A stretch of 64,000 bases of DNA from Candidatus Chlorohelix allophototropha (lineage in GTDB: Bacteria; Chloroflexota; Chloroflexia; Chloroheliales; Chloroheliaceae): NCBI RefSeq assembly GCF_030389965.1, contig NZ_CP128399.1:496001-560000 (forward strand), in the 5' to 3' direction. Below, one piece after another: positions 9,001 to 18,126 of this stretch. Every line of letters begins with the position of its first letter. Position 1 is the stretch's first letter. The notes beneath the pieces are model-generated. The model made no database searches, was not told where the DNA came from, and worked only from the letters and a program-made list of their open reading frames with translations. A program made the translations under genes and the position numbers.

Positions 9001-9291
9001 TATAATAATTCGGTTAATATAATCGTTAAAAAGAAGTTGTAAAGTGGTGGGGTCGCTTTTCTAGCGTACTCACGCTGTCGGATAACAGATATTTTTGTAG
9101 GCGGGGGTGTTAGGCATTGGAGCTTGGATCTAACCTGCCCCGGGTGAGGATTTTGCAGAGTTAGAGGCAACCTCCAGTTCCTAACCCCCCTATATGTTAG
9201 AAGGTACAATTGCAGGAACCACAGAAATAGCCGGGAAAGCTCGGTTTGGTATTCCTGTTCCTATGTTATGGAGGTTAGGAAATAATTTATT
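9001..9291 (+). promoter_or_regulatory. pnp promoter and long structured 5' leader
   Basis: TATAAT at 9001-9006 is a good -10 with a poor -35, implying a leader of about 280 bases. The leader contains a small hairpin (AGCGT/ACGCT, 9064-9077) and a rod-like hairpin at 9103-9190. That rod has 5 bp plus 6 bp around a bulged T, a 1x1 mismatch, 7 bp, an internal loop, then 6 bp and 4 bp around a bulged A. In E. coli an RNase III-cleaved leader duplex mediates PNPase autoregulation. A similar role is inferred here, not shown. GGAGGT lies upstream of the ATG. Confidence 0.6.
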
Positions 9292-11559
9292 ATGTCTGAA
9301 AGACAAATTCAAAAGTTCGAGACTGTAATAGGCGGTCGAAATTACAGCATTGAAGTAGGTCGAGTGGCTGAGCAAGCACACGGTGCCGTACTTGTACGCT
9401 ATGGCGATACAATGGTTCTTGCTACCGTAGTTGCTTCATCTGAGCCTCGTGAAGGTCAGGATTTCTTCCCCCTAACCATTGAATACGAAGAGCGCATGTA
9501 TGCCGCAGGTAAGATTCCCGGTGGTTTTATCAAACGTGAAGGTCGCCCAAGCGAAAATTCGATTCTGATTTCCCGCTTGACCGACCGCCCCCTTCGCCCT
9601 TTGTTCCCTAAAGGGTATTTCAATGAAGTGCTAGTACAAATCACCGTGTTAAGCACCGATCAGGAAAATGAACCAGATACTATGAGTATCATAGGTGCTA
9701 GTTGCGCTATTGGTCTTGCAGGGTTGCCTTTTGGTGGTCCGGTGAGTGCAGTTAAGGTTGGCTATATCGATGGTGAGTTCATTTGCAATCCTACTGCGCA
9801 CGAACTGGCAGATAGCAAACTTGATCTGACCGTAGCCGGAACCGAAGATGCGGTAATGATGGTGGAAGCAGGCGCATGGGAACTGTCCGAAGAAATAATG
9901 CTGGAAGCGGTAAAATTTGGTTTCAATGAACTTCAAGCCGGTATTCGCCTTCAGAAGCAAGTATTTGAAGCGGTAGGCGTAGTTAAACAGACCTACACAG
10001 TGCCAGTGGTTGACGAATCCCTCAAGAGCGAAATCAAGGGTTGGTTGGGTGATAAATTGCGTGGTGCGGTTCGCAATGCAGACAAAAACGCTCGCGTAGA
10101 AGCTACCGAGAATTTGCGCAAGGAAACCATCGCCAATTTTACACAGGGCTTTGAAGACGAAACACAATTGGCAGAACGCACCAAAGCAGCCGAAAAGTAT
10201 TTCGATAGTTTGCTCAAAGAAGAAGTACGAACCGCAATTACGAACGAAGGTATTCGCCCTGATGGTAGAGCAGTAGATGAAATTCGCCCCATCAGTTGCG
10301 AAACCGGGTTGTTGCCGCGAACTCACGGTAGCGCCTTGTTCACTCGCGGGCAAACTCAGATTTTAAGCGTAACTACGCTTGGTACTAGCGGTGAGGAGCA
10401 AATCCTTGATGGCTTAGGCTTAGAAGAGTCGAAGCGCTTCATTCATCACTATAACTTCCCTCCCTTTAGTACAGGTGAAGTGAAACGGTTACGTGGACCT
10501 TCGCGCCGCGACATTGGACACGGGGCGTTGGCAGAGCGTTCGTTGGTTCCCGTAATCCCTGATGAGAACGATTTTCCCTACACAATCCGGGTGGTATCTG
10601 AGACACTCAGCAGCAATGGCTCTAGTTCTATGGGTAGCGTCTGCGCTGGCACTTTATCACTAATGGATGCTGGCGTACCGATTAAAGCTCAGGTTGCCGG
10701 TGTGGCGATGGGTCTTGTTACCGACTCAGAGGGTGGCTGGAAAGTGCTTACCGATATTCAAGGTATCGAAGATGCACTCGGCGACATGGACTTCAAGGTA
10801 GCTGGCACTGAAAATGGTGTTACCGGTTTGCAGATGGACATCAAGACCACCGGCATCACTTTTGAGATTATGCAAGAAGGTTTCAAACAGGCACTTAAAG
10901 GTCGCTTGTTTATTCTAGGGAAAATGCAAGAAGCCCTTAGCAATTCGCGCCCTGAACTTTCGCCCTTTGCTCCACGTATTGTAAGGATTCAGATAAATCC
11001 GGAAAAAATCGGAGCATTAATCGGACCCGGCGGCAAGAATATTCGTGCCATTATCGAAGAAACCGGCGCGAAGATTGATGTAGAGGATGATGGCTCGGTG
11101 TTTGTTGCTAGCGTTGATGGTGAGAGCGCCAAAGCCGCCATTCGCCGTATCGAAGCTCTTACCAAAGAGGCTGAAATCGGTGCGATTTATCTCGGAAAAG
11201 TAGTACGAATCATGCCTTACGGCGCGTTTATCGAAATTCTGCCTGGTAAAGATGGCTTGGTACATATCAGCGAACTCGCAGATTATCATGTACAGCGGGT
11301 AGAGGATGTGGTCAATCTGGGCGATGAAATTAATGTAATGGTCACCGAAGTTGATAAAAACGGCAAAATTACATTATCTCGCCGCGCTATCCTTACCGGA
11401 CAAATGCCTGCTCCACAAAAGAGTGGCGGCGGTGATCGCGGTGGTGATAGAGGCGGTCCCGGTGGCGGACGCGACCGTGATAGCCGTCCCGGTGGTGGTG
11501 GTAGCCGCCCACCGAGCGGTCGTAGTGACTCACGTGGTGGTGGCAATCGCCGTTTCTAG
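9292..11559 (+). CDS. pnp: Polyribonucleotide nucleotidyltransferase with RGG-rich tail
   Basis: This 755-residue PNPase degrades RNA 3'-5' by phosphorolysis and is usually a trimer in the RNA degradosome. Domain order is RNase PH 1 (about 10-145), linker helical domain, RNase PH 2 (about 320-545), KH domain with the GPGGKNIR loop (about 565-625) and S1 domain (about 630-700). The core is complete. The last 50 residues after the S1 domain are almost only Gly, Arg, Asp, Ser and Pro, with repeated RGG/GGDRGG elements, an RNA-binding style tail that E. coli PNPase lacks. The leader hairpin suggests post-transcriptional autoregulation. A hairpin follows the stop. Confidence 0.98.
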   Translation: MSERQIQKFETVIGGRNYSIEVGRVAEQAHGAVLVRYGDTMVLATVVASSEPREGQDFFPLTIEYEERMYAAGKIPGGFIKREGRPSENSILISRLTDRPLRPLFPKGYFNEVLVQITVLSTDQENEPDTMSIIGASCAIGLAGLPFGGPVSAVKVGYIDGEFICNPTAHELADSKLDLTVAGTEDAVMMVEAGAWELSEEIMLEAVKFGFNELQAGIRLQKQVFEAVGVVKQTYTVPVVDESLKSEIKGWLGDKLRGAVRNADKNARVEATENLRKETIANFTQGFEDETQLAERTKAAEKYFDSLLKEEVRTAITNEGIRPDGRAVDEIRPISCETGLLPRTHGSALFTRGQTQILSVTTLGTSGEEQILDGLGLEESKRFIHHYNFPPFSTGEVKRLRGPSRRDIGHGALAERSLVPVIPDENDFPYTIRVVSETLSSNGSSSMGSVCAGTLSLMDAGVPIKAQVAGVAMGLVTDSEGGWKVLTDIQGIEDALGDMDFKVAGTENGVTGLQMDIKTTGITFEIMQEGFKQALKGRLFILGKMQEALSNSRPELSPFAPRIVRIQINPEKIGALIGPGGKNIRAIIEETGAKIDVEDDGSVFVASVDGESAKAAIRRIEALTKEAEIGAIYLGKVVRIMPYGAFIEILPGKDGLVHISELADYHVQRVEDVVNLGDEINVMVTEVDKNGKITLSRRAILTGQMPAPQKSGGGDRGGDRGGPGGGRDRDSRPGGGGSRPPSGRSDSRGGGNRRF

Positions 11560-11588
11560 GAACATCTAGCCAATTCTAACGTATATCT

Positions 11589-11620
11589 CAGGGACACAGT
11601 ATTCTGTGTCCCTGCTATTT
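11589..11620 (+). terminator. Stem-loop after pnp
   Basis: A perfect 11-bp stem (11589-11599 with 11604-11614) with a TATT loop sits 30 bases after the pnp stop. The following bases are T-rich but interrupted, so termination is likely but may be incomplete. Confidence 0.7.
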
Positions 11621-11652
11621 ATAAGGCTATGAATAAGTTTGAGGAGTCGGTT

Positions 11653-12114
11653 ATGATGCGTCGCTTTGCCCTGACATTTGTATTTGCCCTGCTTTTATCC
11701 TTAACTTTGGGTGCATGCGGTGATACCAAGAATAAGATATTAGAAGATGTGCCTCAATACACCAATTCAACTGCGGTAGAATTTCCTGACACTTTCAAAA
11801 CTCAGTTAGATGCCAGTCTTAAAAGTATTAAGGATAAAAGTTACGAGGCTTATAAAACCGCTGAATCTACCACAAAGATAAAAGATTTCTTCGTGGAAAG
11901 CTTTAAGAAGAGTGGTTGGGATGATAAGTCGGATAAGTTTGAACCTGAAACCAAACAACTGATGACGCAATTACAAACTTTCGCCATTATGTACCAGAAA
12001 GGTACTAAAATCGCTACCGTAATGAGCCTGAGCGGTAATGAGGCTGCCCAACTTGGCTTCCAAGAAGTATCTCCGACTGACACTTTATATCTTTTGGTAG
12101 TTGGCGAACGTTAA
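11653..12114 (+). CDS. Putative lipoprotein of unknown function
   Basis: This 153-residue protein begins MMRR followed by a hydrophobic signal segment. It has a good lipobox (TLGAC, cysteine near residue 21), so it should be lipid-anchored on the outer face of the membrane. The mature part is a small alpha/beta-looking domain with many lysines, ending in a strand LYLLVVGER; I do not recognise the family. ATG at 11653 has GAGGAG 6 bases upstream, so the in-frame ATG at 11629 is not used. It converges with queE, the two stops lying 5 bases apart. Confidence 0.75.
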   Translation: MMRRFALTFVFALLLSLTLGACGDTKNKILEDVPQYTNSTAVEFPDTFKTQLDASLKSIKDKSYEAYKTAESTTKIKDFFVESFKKSGWDDKSDKFEPETKQLMTQLQTFAIMYQKGTKIATVMSLSGNEAAQLGFQEVSPTDTLYLLVVGER

Positions 12115-12119
12115 CTTTC

Positions 12120-12788
12120 TCAAGGCAGGTCAAGATATTTGTGAGTCTGAATGCTCAGTCGCCACCCTCTGTTTTGAACCGTTTCAATACATAATTTTGT
12201 GGCTTTGGGGTTCAGGCTCAGTGGTTGCAGCAATATCTGGGTACTTTCTTTATAGCGAAAAGTTGCCAAGAACCGGTCAACCTTTTCCAAATCTGCTTCC
12301 TTGCCCACTATAAATTTTAGCTCATCTGCTTCGAAAATCACTTCCGGCAACAATGGCTTACCGTTTGGGTTATCTATTTTGGGGGAAACACACACCCAAT
12401 TGATGCTTGCCCCGACTCCCCCATTAGCCGTACCACTGGTTTCAAGGGCAACTCGATAGCCACTTCGCTGTAATTCGGTTACGAGCGGCTTTAAGGGCTG
12501 TTCTGTCGGTTCTCCACCCGTTACAAGCACCCATTTCGGTCCTTTGTGCTGCTCGACTATAATCTGCGCTATAGCTTGTGCGCTCATTTCAACAAAGCGA
12601 GTATTCGTTCCTAACGCTTGCTCAAGGTTGTTTACCTTATCTTCATTGCGTACAAACCATGTTTCGCCCGTATCGCACCAAATACAGCCTACCCCGCATC
12701 CGTGAAGGCGGAGCAAGACCATTGCCGTTCCTGCCAATGTGCCTTCGCCCTGTACGCAGGTATATAGGTTATTAACTCGGTATAACAT
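12120..12788 (-). CDS. queE: 7-carboxy-7-deazaguanine synthase
   Basis: This 222-residue radical-SAM enzyme converts 6-carboxytetrahydropterin to 7-carboxy-7-deazaguanine, the step after QueD. The cluster-binding CxxxCxxC is seen in HGCGVGCIWCDT near residues 30-37, and the TGGEPT SAM-binding motif is near residue 115. The N-terminal NLYTCVQGEGTLAG substrate segment is typical of the family. It is the last gene of queF-queC-queE: its ATG follows the queC stop with a one-base gap, so the genes are coupled. Confidence 0.95.
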   Translation of the reverse strand: MLYRVNNLYTCVQGEGTLAGTAMVLLRLHGCGVGCIWCDTGETWFVRNEDKVNNLEQALGTNTRFVEMSAQAIAQIIVEQHKGPKWVLVTGGEPTEQPLKPLVTELQRSGYRVALETSGTANGGVGASINWVCVSPKIDNPNGKPLLPEVIFEADELKFIVGKEADLEKVDRFLATFRYKESTQILLQPLSLNPKATKLCIETVQNRGWRLSIQTHKYLDLP

Positions 12789-12789
12789 C

Positions 12790-13461
12790 TTAAGCCTCGT
12801 ACTCGGTAGGGTCGGGGACTCCTGCTAACTGAAAGGCTTCCTTACGTTCTACACAGGTTCCGCACTTTCCACAGTGTTTTTCGCCGCCCTTGTAGCAACT
12901 CCAAGTTTCGGCAAAGGGAACGCCAAGCCTAGTACCAATTGCTGCTATATCATGCTTGCCGCTATTGATGAAGGGAGTGTATAACCTGAGCTTTGGATTT
13001 CCAAAGCCTTCCACTGCCAACTTTTGCATCTGGTCGAAAGCTTCTGTAAAGGCAGGGCGGCAATCGGGATAGATAAAATGGTCACCACCATGTGCGCCCA
13101 ATGCCACCACTTCGGCATTCTCTGCCACTGCCGCGGCGTATGCCACTGCTAGCATGATCGCGTTGCGATTGGGGACTACTGTTATTCCCATATTGGGCGC
13201 AGCGTAATGCCCTTCTGGAACTTCTATTGTACTATCTGTCAGCGCCGAACCTTTCAACAATACATTTATGCCGGATAAATCCACAACATTATATTCAGCG
13301 TTGAGGCGTTGGGCGCAGAGCCTCGCATATTCCAGTTCTTTGCGGTGTCGCTGCCCATAATCAATTGAAAGCAAGTGCAGCGCATAGCCCTCAGAGTGTA
13401 GTACATGGGCTAAGGTTACACTATCCATCCCACCGCTTACAATAGCAATTGCTTTAGCCAC
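12790..13461 (-). CDS. queC: 7-cyano-7-deazaguanine synthase
   Basis: This 223-residue ATP-dependent enzyme turns 7-carboxy-7-deazaguanine plus ammonia into preQ0. The N-terminal PP-loop SGGMDSV and the C-terminal zinc-binding cysteines CYKGGEKHCGKCGTC are both intact. ALGAHGGDHFIYPDCRP resembles the substrate-binding segment. It overlaps queF by 8 bases and leaves one base before queE, so translation of the three is linked. Confidence 0.96.
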   Translation of the reverse strand: MAKAIAIVSGGMDSVTLAHVLHSEGYALHLLSIDYGQRHRKELEYARLCAQRLNAEYNVVDLSGINVLLKGSALTDSTIEVPEGHYAAPNMGITVVPNRNAIMLAVAYAAAVAENAEVVALGAHGGDHFIYPDCRPAFTEAFDQMQKLAVEGFGNPKLRLYTPFINSGKHDIAAIGTRLGVPFAETWSCYKGGEKHCGKCGTCVERKEAFQLAGVPDPTEYEA

Positions 13462-13828
13462 GCTCTACCTCAGCTTCCGCTTCTATCTGAATACCGCCCC
13501 GGACACTTTGCGTAAGGGTAACATGCACTTTGAAGGGTTCGAGTTTTTTGAATATATCATGGGCTATTTCGGCAGAAAGGGCTTCACAGAAAGCCGCTTC
13601 ATTTCGATAACTCCAAAGATATAGCTTTAAACTTTTGGATTCAAGGCATAATTTATCGGGATAATATTCGATTTTTACAGTGCTAAAATCCGGTTGTCCA
13701 GTAATCGGGCAAAGGCTGCTCAATTCTGTGGATGTCATCCGTACTACCTTTACGCCATCCGGTTTGGGAAAAGACTCAAGGTCGCGGCTAGGTTGGGTAG
13801 ATGGCTTGCCAAGCGCTTTAAATTCCAT
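13454..13828 (-). CDS. queF: NADPH-dependent 7-cyano-7-deazaguanine reductase (type I)
   Basis: This 124-residue unimodular QueF reduces preQ0 to preQ1. The catalytic Cys is in SSLCPITGQPDF near residue 41 and the QueF motif ESKSLKLYLWSYRNE follows near residue 65. Its presence means the pathway runs to queuosine, not just preQ0. ATG at 13828 is chosen because AAGGAG lies 10 bases upstream and homologues begin near this residue. The longer ORF, starting at 13930, would translate the structured intergenic element. It is the first gene of queF-queC-queE, possibly controlled by the pseudoknot-like element upstream. Confidence 0.94.
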   Translation of the reverse strand: MEFKALGKPSTQPSRDLESFPKPDGVKVVRMTSTELSSLCPITGQPDFSTVKIEYYPDKLCLESKSLKLYLWSYRNEAAFCEALSAEIAHDIFKKLEPFKVHVTLTQSVRGGIQIEAEAEVERG

Positions 13829-13839
13829 CGCTACAATTA

Positions 13840-13927
13840 CTCCTTGCGAATTATTCTCTAAATTTATCTGCAAGAGTTTAGCACAGGGAAGAGCAATCGC
13901 CAAACTTTTGGTTGCCGCTAATCCCTG
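13840..13927 (-). promoter_or_regulatory. Candidate pseudoknot RNA switch upstream of queF
   Basis: Read on the queF strand, CAGGGA (13927-13922 complement) pairs with TCCCTG (13889-13884), and TTAGC (13921-13917) pairs with GCTAA (13882-13878). The order is that of an H-type pseudoknot, and a hairpin (13915-13893) is inserted in its loop. Next comes CTCTTGC (13876-13870), which can pair with GCAAGGAG, the queF ribosome site (13847-13840), with one bulge. This could be a preQ1-sensing element acting on translation. It does not match the class I preQ1 consensus as I know it. The palindromic layout would also fold upstream of queD on the other strand. Confidence 0.45.
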
Positions 13928-13994
13928 CAAATGCTATCATGAATAATCTATTAACTCTTATTCGATTCAGAAGTGGTGTAACTTCGGAGATTTC

Positions 13995-14384
13995 ATGAGA
14001 ACAGCTATTATAACCAAGATATTTCGTTTTGAATCTGCTCATAGATTAGAATACCATCAGGGCAAGTGCGCACAGCTTCATGGGCATTCCTACAAACTGG
14101 AAGTTTCGGTGTTTAGTAATATCAAAGAAGCGCTTGGACAATCTGACCATGGCATGGTTATGGATTTTAGCGAGCTATCGCATATTGTGAAAGAAGCGGT
14201 AATTGCACAGCTTGACCATAAAGAACTAGGCGAGGCAACGGGGGTTTATTCTACTGCCGAGCATTTAATACATTGGATTTGGGAGCAATTGATTATCGCC
14301 GGGATTCCCAAAGAGGTGCTTTACCGACTACGCCTGTGGGAAACTGAAAGTAGCTATGCCGAACTATCTCAGGATATTTTATAG
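13995..14384 (+). CDS. queD: 6-carboxy-5,6,7,8-tetrahydropterin synthase
   Basis: This 129-residue enzyme of the PTPS/6-pyruvoyl-tetrahydropterin synthase fold makes 6-carboxytetrahydropterin, the precursor used by QueE. The zinc-binding histidines are in ESAHRL and LHGHSYK, and GMVMDFSEL and LDHKEL are standard family segments. Size fits QueD. It is divergent from queF-queC-queE across a 166-base gap. Its 3' end overlaps the esterase gene tail-to-tail by 16 bases. GTP cyclohydrolase (folE) is not in this window. Confidence 0.95.
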   Translation: MRTAIITKIFRFESAHRLEYHQGKCAQLHGHSYKLEVSVFSNIKEALGQSDHGMVMDFSELSHIVKEAVIAQLDHKELGEATGVYSTAEHLIHWIWEQLIIAGIPKEVLYRLRLWETESSYAELSQDIL

Positions 14385-16111
14385 TTGCTTTGACTATTAA
14401 ATGCATCACCATAAAATAGCATGTAGTCCTTGACGTGGCTATTCCAATATTCGGCGGTATGTCCTCCGCTCCACTCGTGGTAAGAGTGCGGGATATTCTC
14501 ATCATCCAGTAATTGATGCAATTCTCGATCGCGAGGCAGCCAATCGGCATCTTCAGTGCCTATATCAATCCAGATTTTGAAGCTCGATACATCGTATGAG
14601 CGGGCTAAAGAAACCGGATCGACGGTGGCATAGTAATCCTGATCTCCAAAGAAATCAAAGGCTTGTTGTTTAGTGCGTAGCGCCGGACTATGTGCCCCGA
14701 TAATTGAGAAAACCGAAGGATTATTAAAGCCTATCTGTAGTGCGCCATGCCCTCCCATTGATACTCCACCGATAGCCCGCTCTGCCCTTTCTGGCAGAGT
14801 GCGGTAGTTCGAATCTATTTGCCCTACTAATTCAATTGCTACAAAATCAGCCCAACGTGGTCCGCCATTAGCTTGATCCATCCAATAGCCAAGTTCGCCA
14901 CCATCCGGCATAATGATTATCATGGGCGGTATTTTACCACTATTAATTAAATCATCCGCTGCATTTACCAGCCCTAAATTGAACCACATCTGATATGACC
15001 CACCGCGCCCGTGCAACATGTATAAAGTGGGGTACTTAACGTTCTTATTTTTATCATAGTCAGGGGGTAAATAAAGGCGGTAATTGACCACTTTGTTCAG
15101 GATACGGCTATTGGTAGCAACATCCTGAACTTTGCCCTTTCCGGTAAATTCTACAGGAGTAGTGGTAAAAGCTCCTAATTGAGCGTGGGCGGGTGCAGGT
15201 GCGTTCTTGTTTACAACATAACGCCAGTAGTAATAGTGCTGCCCAACATTGCCCATCTCAACCTTAAAGCCGTCAGGATTGGAGGGGGTATAGCTCAGCA
15301 CGCGCCGTTCAAAAAGTTGAACCAGCACATCCTTTTCAGCCCCGCCGGTTACCACCCTTGTCCAATAGGCTTCAGTGACCGGGCGACCCAGTACATAGAC
15401 CGGATTTGGCGACATTACATTGGCTTGTTCAAAGCTCTTACCATTCCATATTTTGCCTTTTATATCTTCAAAGCTGGCAAAAACATCCGCCACGTTATGT
15501 TGGGTAACAGAATCATACTGGCTAAAGTAGCGCTGCTCGTGAGGAATTATCTCGGTAACTTTTCCATCCCGCTCTATTTTTTGTGCAATTGGCTTGCCGC
15601 TATAGTCGGGGGTGGTGTTTTCACCGTTAAATGTAATTACATTGCGGAAGCTAGAATAGGTAGGCGCTATACTATTTGCGCCTTCGCTGTTGGGGTCTCC
15701 GGCAACCTGAACATTACTTGGTGGAAGGGGCGTAAAAGTGTTGTCACCGTCTTGTCGTTGCCCGGTAACCAGTTCTTTAACCAGCAGTCCGGTAGTTACT
15801 TTATAGGGGTCAGAAGGTTTGGCATTGAAATTTCCAACCTCCATGCGGGCTTTATCAAAATATTGGATTTTCCGGGCGAAACCGTTGTAATATTCAACAG
15901 TGATAGATTCGCTATCACTTACGGGTGGTCCCCAAATATAGCCTCTACCTAGACCCGGAATTTCCTTAACGGGCTTATCGGTGGTTTTCCAGACTTGTGA
16001 GAAATTCCAATCGTTGTAGCGTGTGGTATTGGTTGGCGCTGCAACTGCTACAGGTATGAGGTAGAACAGTATTCCAAGTATAGATAACCAAGCAAAAACG
16101 AGCTTTTTCAA
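14369..16111 (-). CDS. Secreted esterase with N-terminal Chloroflexota-type module
   Basis: This 580-residue protein has a clear signal peptide (about residues 1-24, ending AVAA). Residues about 30-310 form a module that includes RRVLSYTPSNPDGF and GNVGQHYYYWRY. The C-terminal domain (about 315-575) is an esterase-D-like alpha/beta hydrolase. Its catalytic Ser is in GGVSMGGHGAL, the Asp probably in IGTEDADW and the His in WSGGHTAEYW. LYMLHGRGGSY provides the oxyanion region. It is probably an extracellular carbohydrate-ester or feruloyl-type esterase; the substrate is not predictable. It stands alone, with a terminator-bearing gap upstream. Confidence 0.88.
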   Translation of the reverse strand: MKKLVFAWLSILGILFYLIPVAVAAPTNTTRYNDWNFSQVWKTTDKPVKEIPGLGRGYIWGPPVSDSESITVEYYNGFARKIQYFDKARMEVGNFNAKPSDPYKVTTGLLVKELVTGQRQDGDNTFTPLPPSNVQVAGDPNSEGANSIAPTYSSFRNVITFNGENTTPDYSGKPIAQKIERDGKVTEIIPHEQRYFSQYDSVTQHNVADVFASFEDIKGKIWNGKSFEQANVMSPNPVYVLGRPVTEAYWTRVVTGGAEKDVLVQLFERRVLSYTPSNPDGFKVEMGNVGQHYYYWRYVVNKNAPAPAHAQLGAFTTTPVEFTGKGKVQDVATNSRILNKVVNYRLYLPPDYDKNKNVKYPTLYMLHGRGGSYQMWFNLGLVNAADDLINSGKIPPMIIIMPDGGELGYWMDQANGGPRWADFVAIELVGQIDSNYRTLPERAERAIGGVSMGGHGALQIGFNNPSVFSIIGAHSPALRTKQQAFDFFGDQDYYATVDPVSLARSYDVSSFKIWIDIGTEDADWLPRDRELHQLLDDENIPHSYHEWSGGHTAEYWNSHVKDYMLFYGDAFNSQSNYKIS

Positions 16112-16262
16112 ACTACTCTTTCAGAATATGCTGATAATATTTTATAACGTAAGGTTGGTTGGCTAGGCGCTGTAGTGGAACGAAAACTGGAAGTGTGCTA
16201 CTACTTTAATAAGGATATATTAATAATAAATTAATTTAGGTTAAAATTGGTATAAAAATAAT

Positions 16263-16306
16263 AAAAAATACCCCCTATACTAAATTAGTATGAGAGGGTA
16301 TTTTTT
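16263..16306 (-). terminator. Terminator of malate synthase
   Basis: An AT-rich but long stem, with A and T runs on either side, spans 16263-16306. It starts 18 bases beyond the aceB stop and has T tracts in both directions. Confidence 0.8.
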
Positions 16307-16323
16307 CAAACAGCGTATCTCAA

Positions 16324-17931
16324 TTAGTCAAGATAAGCATAACCGGGCAGAGTTAGGAACTCTACAAAATCATCTGAGGTGGTTATTTTGTCGAAAAGCT
16401 GGCTGGCAAGCTTGTAATTTCCGCTATTGTAACGCTCGTCTCCCACTAACTGCCGAATTTTTTCCAACTCTTCCACCATTAAAGTGCGGAATAATTCGAC
16501 ATCAATCTTGCGCCCATCCGATAATTTGCCCTCTGGGTGGCGAATCCATTGCCATACCTGAGAACGAGAGATTTCAGCCGTTGCCGCATCTTCCATCAGG
16601 TTGTAGATAGGCACACAACCGTTCCCACCCAACCATGCTTCCAGATATTGGATACCAATACTGATATTGGCACGCAAGCCCGCCTCGCTGATGTTGCCAC
16701 GACCATCGGGGAATGCCAGCAAATCTGTGGCGGTTACATTGACATCTTCGCGCTTGCGGTCAATTTGATTGGGAGTTTTCATATACAGATCGAAGGATTC
16801 CAACGCAATCGGGACTAGACCGGGATGCGCTACCCATGTACCATCATGTCCCTCGGTTGCTTCGCGGGTTTTGTCGGCGCGTACTTTGTTCATGGCCTCT
16901 TCGTTTGCTTGGGGATTATTCTTGATCGGGATTTGTGCTGCCATACCGCCCATTGCATTCGCATTGCGTCGATGGCAGGTCTTGATTGAAAGTTTGCTGT
17001 AAGAGTGCATGAAATGGGTAGTCATTGTTACCAACGCGCGATCAGGTAGGATAAAATCTTTGCGATTGCGGAACTTCTTGATACAGCTAAAAATATAATC
17101 CCAGCGACCACAGTTCAACCCGGCAGAATGCTCTCGCAATTCATACAGGATTTCATCCATCTCAAATGCGGCTAGAATAGTTTCAATTAATACGGTAGCA
17201 CGGATAGAACCCTGTGGAATGCCAAGCTCATTCTGTGCCATTACAAATATATCATTCCAGAGACGCGCTTCGAGGTGGCTTTCCATTTTCGGCAGATAGA
17301 AGTAAGGTCCGCTGCCTTTCGCAAGTAAGTTCCGAGCATTGTGGAAGAAGTACAAACCAAAATCAAAAATCCCGCCGGAAACAGGCTGTCCGTCCACCAG
17401 CATATGTTTCTCAAACAGATGCCAGCCACGCGGACGTACCATTAAAGTGGCGATGGTTTCGTTCAGGCGGTATTGTTTGCCTTCCGGGCTGCTAAAGCTA
17501 ATAGTGCCCTTAATCGCATCCCGCAAGTTGATGTGTCCCTCGATATTATTATCCCAAGTAGGCGAGTTGGCATCTTCGAAGTCTGCCATAAATACTTTTG
17601 CGCCAGAATTGAGGGCGTTAATTACCATTTTGCGATCAACCGGTCCGGTAATTTCAGTGCGGCGATCCATAAGATCGGCGGGGATAGAGGCAACGTACCA
17701 TTCACTTTCGCGGATATGCGCGGTTTCTGGCAAGAAATCTGGATTAATCCCATTATCAATATCTATCTGTCGTTCTGCTCGCCGTTTCAGCAATTCTTCG
17801 CGTCTGTCGCTAAAGGCTCGAACGAGTTTTGTAACAAAAGCAATCGCTTCAGGTGTAAGGATTTCAGCATACTCCGGTGTAATTTTTCCCCGCAATTCAA
17901 CGCCGGCAGGATACGCTATTGTTTGACTCAT
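16324..17931 (-). CDS. aceB: Malate synthase A
   Basis: This 535-residue enzyme condenses acetyl-CoA and glyoxylate to malate, the second glyoxylate-bypass step. It has the length of the A isoform rather than the longer G isoform. The [12 protein letters not shown] active-site segment, the family signature around KDFILPDR and [22 protein letters not shown], and the C-terminal [13 protein letters not shown] with the catalytic Asp are all present. A ribosome site AAAGGAC lies upstream of the ATG. It is a single gene; isocitrate lyase lies 10.6 kb to the left. Confidence 0.97.
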   Translation of the reverse strand: MSQTIAYPAGVELRGKITPEYAEILTPEAIAFVTKLVRAFSDRREELLKRRAERQIDIDNGINPDFLPETAHIRESEWYVASIPADLMDRRTEITGPVDRKMVINALNSGAKVFMADFEDANSPTWDNNIEGHINLRDAIKGTISFSSPEGKQYRLNETIATLMVRPRGWHLFEKHMLVDGQPVSGGIFDFGLYFFHNARNLLAKGSGPYFYLPKMESHLEARLWNDIFVMAQNELGIPQGSIRATVLIETILAAFEMDEILYELREHSAGLNCGRWDYIFSCIKKFRNRKDFILPDRALVTMTTHFMHSYSKLSIKTCHRRNANAMGGMAAQIPIKNNPQANEEAMNKVRADKTREATEGHDGTWVAHPGLVPIALESFDLYMKTPNQIDRKREDVNVTATDLLAFPDGRGNISEAGLRANISIGIQYLEAWLGGNGCVPIYNLMEDAATAEISRSQVWQWIRHPEGKLSDGRKIDVELFRTLMVEELEKIRQLVGDERYNSGNYKLASQLFDKITTSDDFVEFLTLPGYAYLD

Positions 17932-18126
17932 GACGCCATAGTCCTTTCAATGCTCTTTTTTCAGTTAGAATGTTACTTATTATACTATCCTAAGAATAAT
18001 AGAAAATACCTATGGAATGCAATTATTTTCGGGAATAATCCTATAGGAAATAGCATTGATATAGATTATATATTTCAATAAGCGGAAAAACATTTTTAGA
18101 ATGTAAAAACTATTTGAGGAAATGGT

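Noticed and set aside
9103-9190. Small SRP RNA or 6S RNA gene
   Set aside because: The rod shape fits, but the conserved SRP domain IV (GGAA loop with AGCAG) is missing and it is shorter than 6S RNA. A pnp leader hairpin explains it better.
9649-10353. 234-codon leftward open frame
   Set aside because: It is antisense to pnp and rich in Cys/Phe/His as expected of a shadow frame.
13829-13930. N-terminal extension of QueF
   Set aside because: The extra residues do not resemble QueF, a good ribosome site exists for ATG at 13828, and the DNA folds as a structured element.
15179-15952. 257-codon rightward open frame
   Set aside because: It is antisense to the secreted esterase, with no family pattern and no ribosome site.
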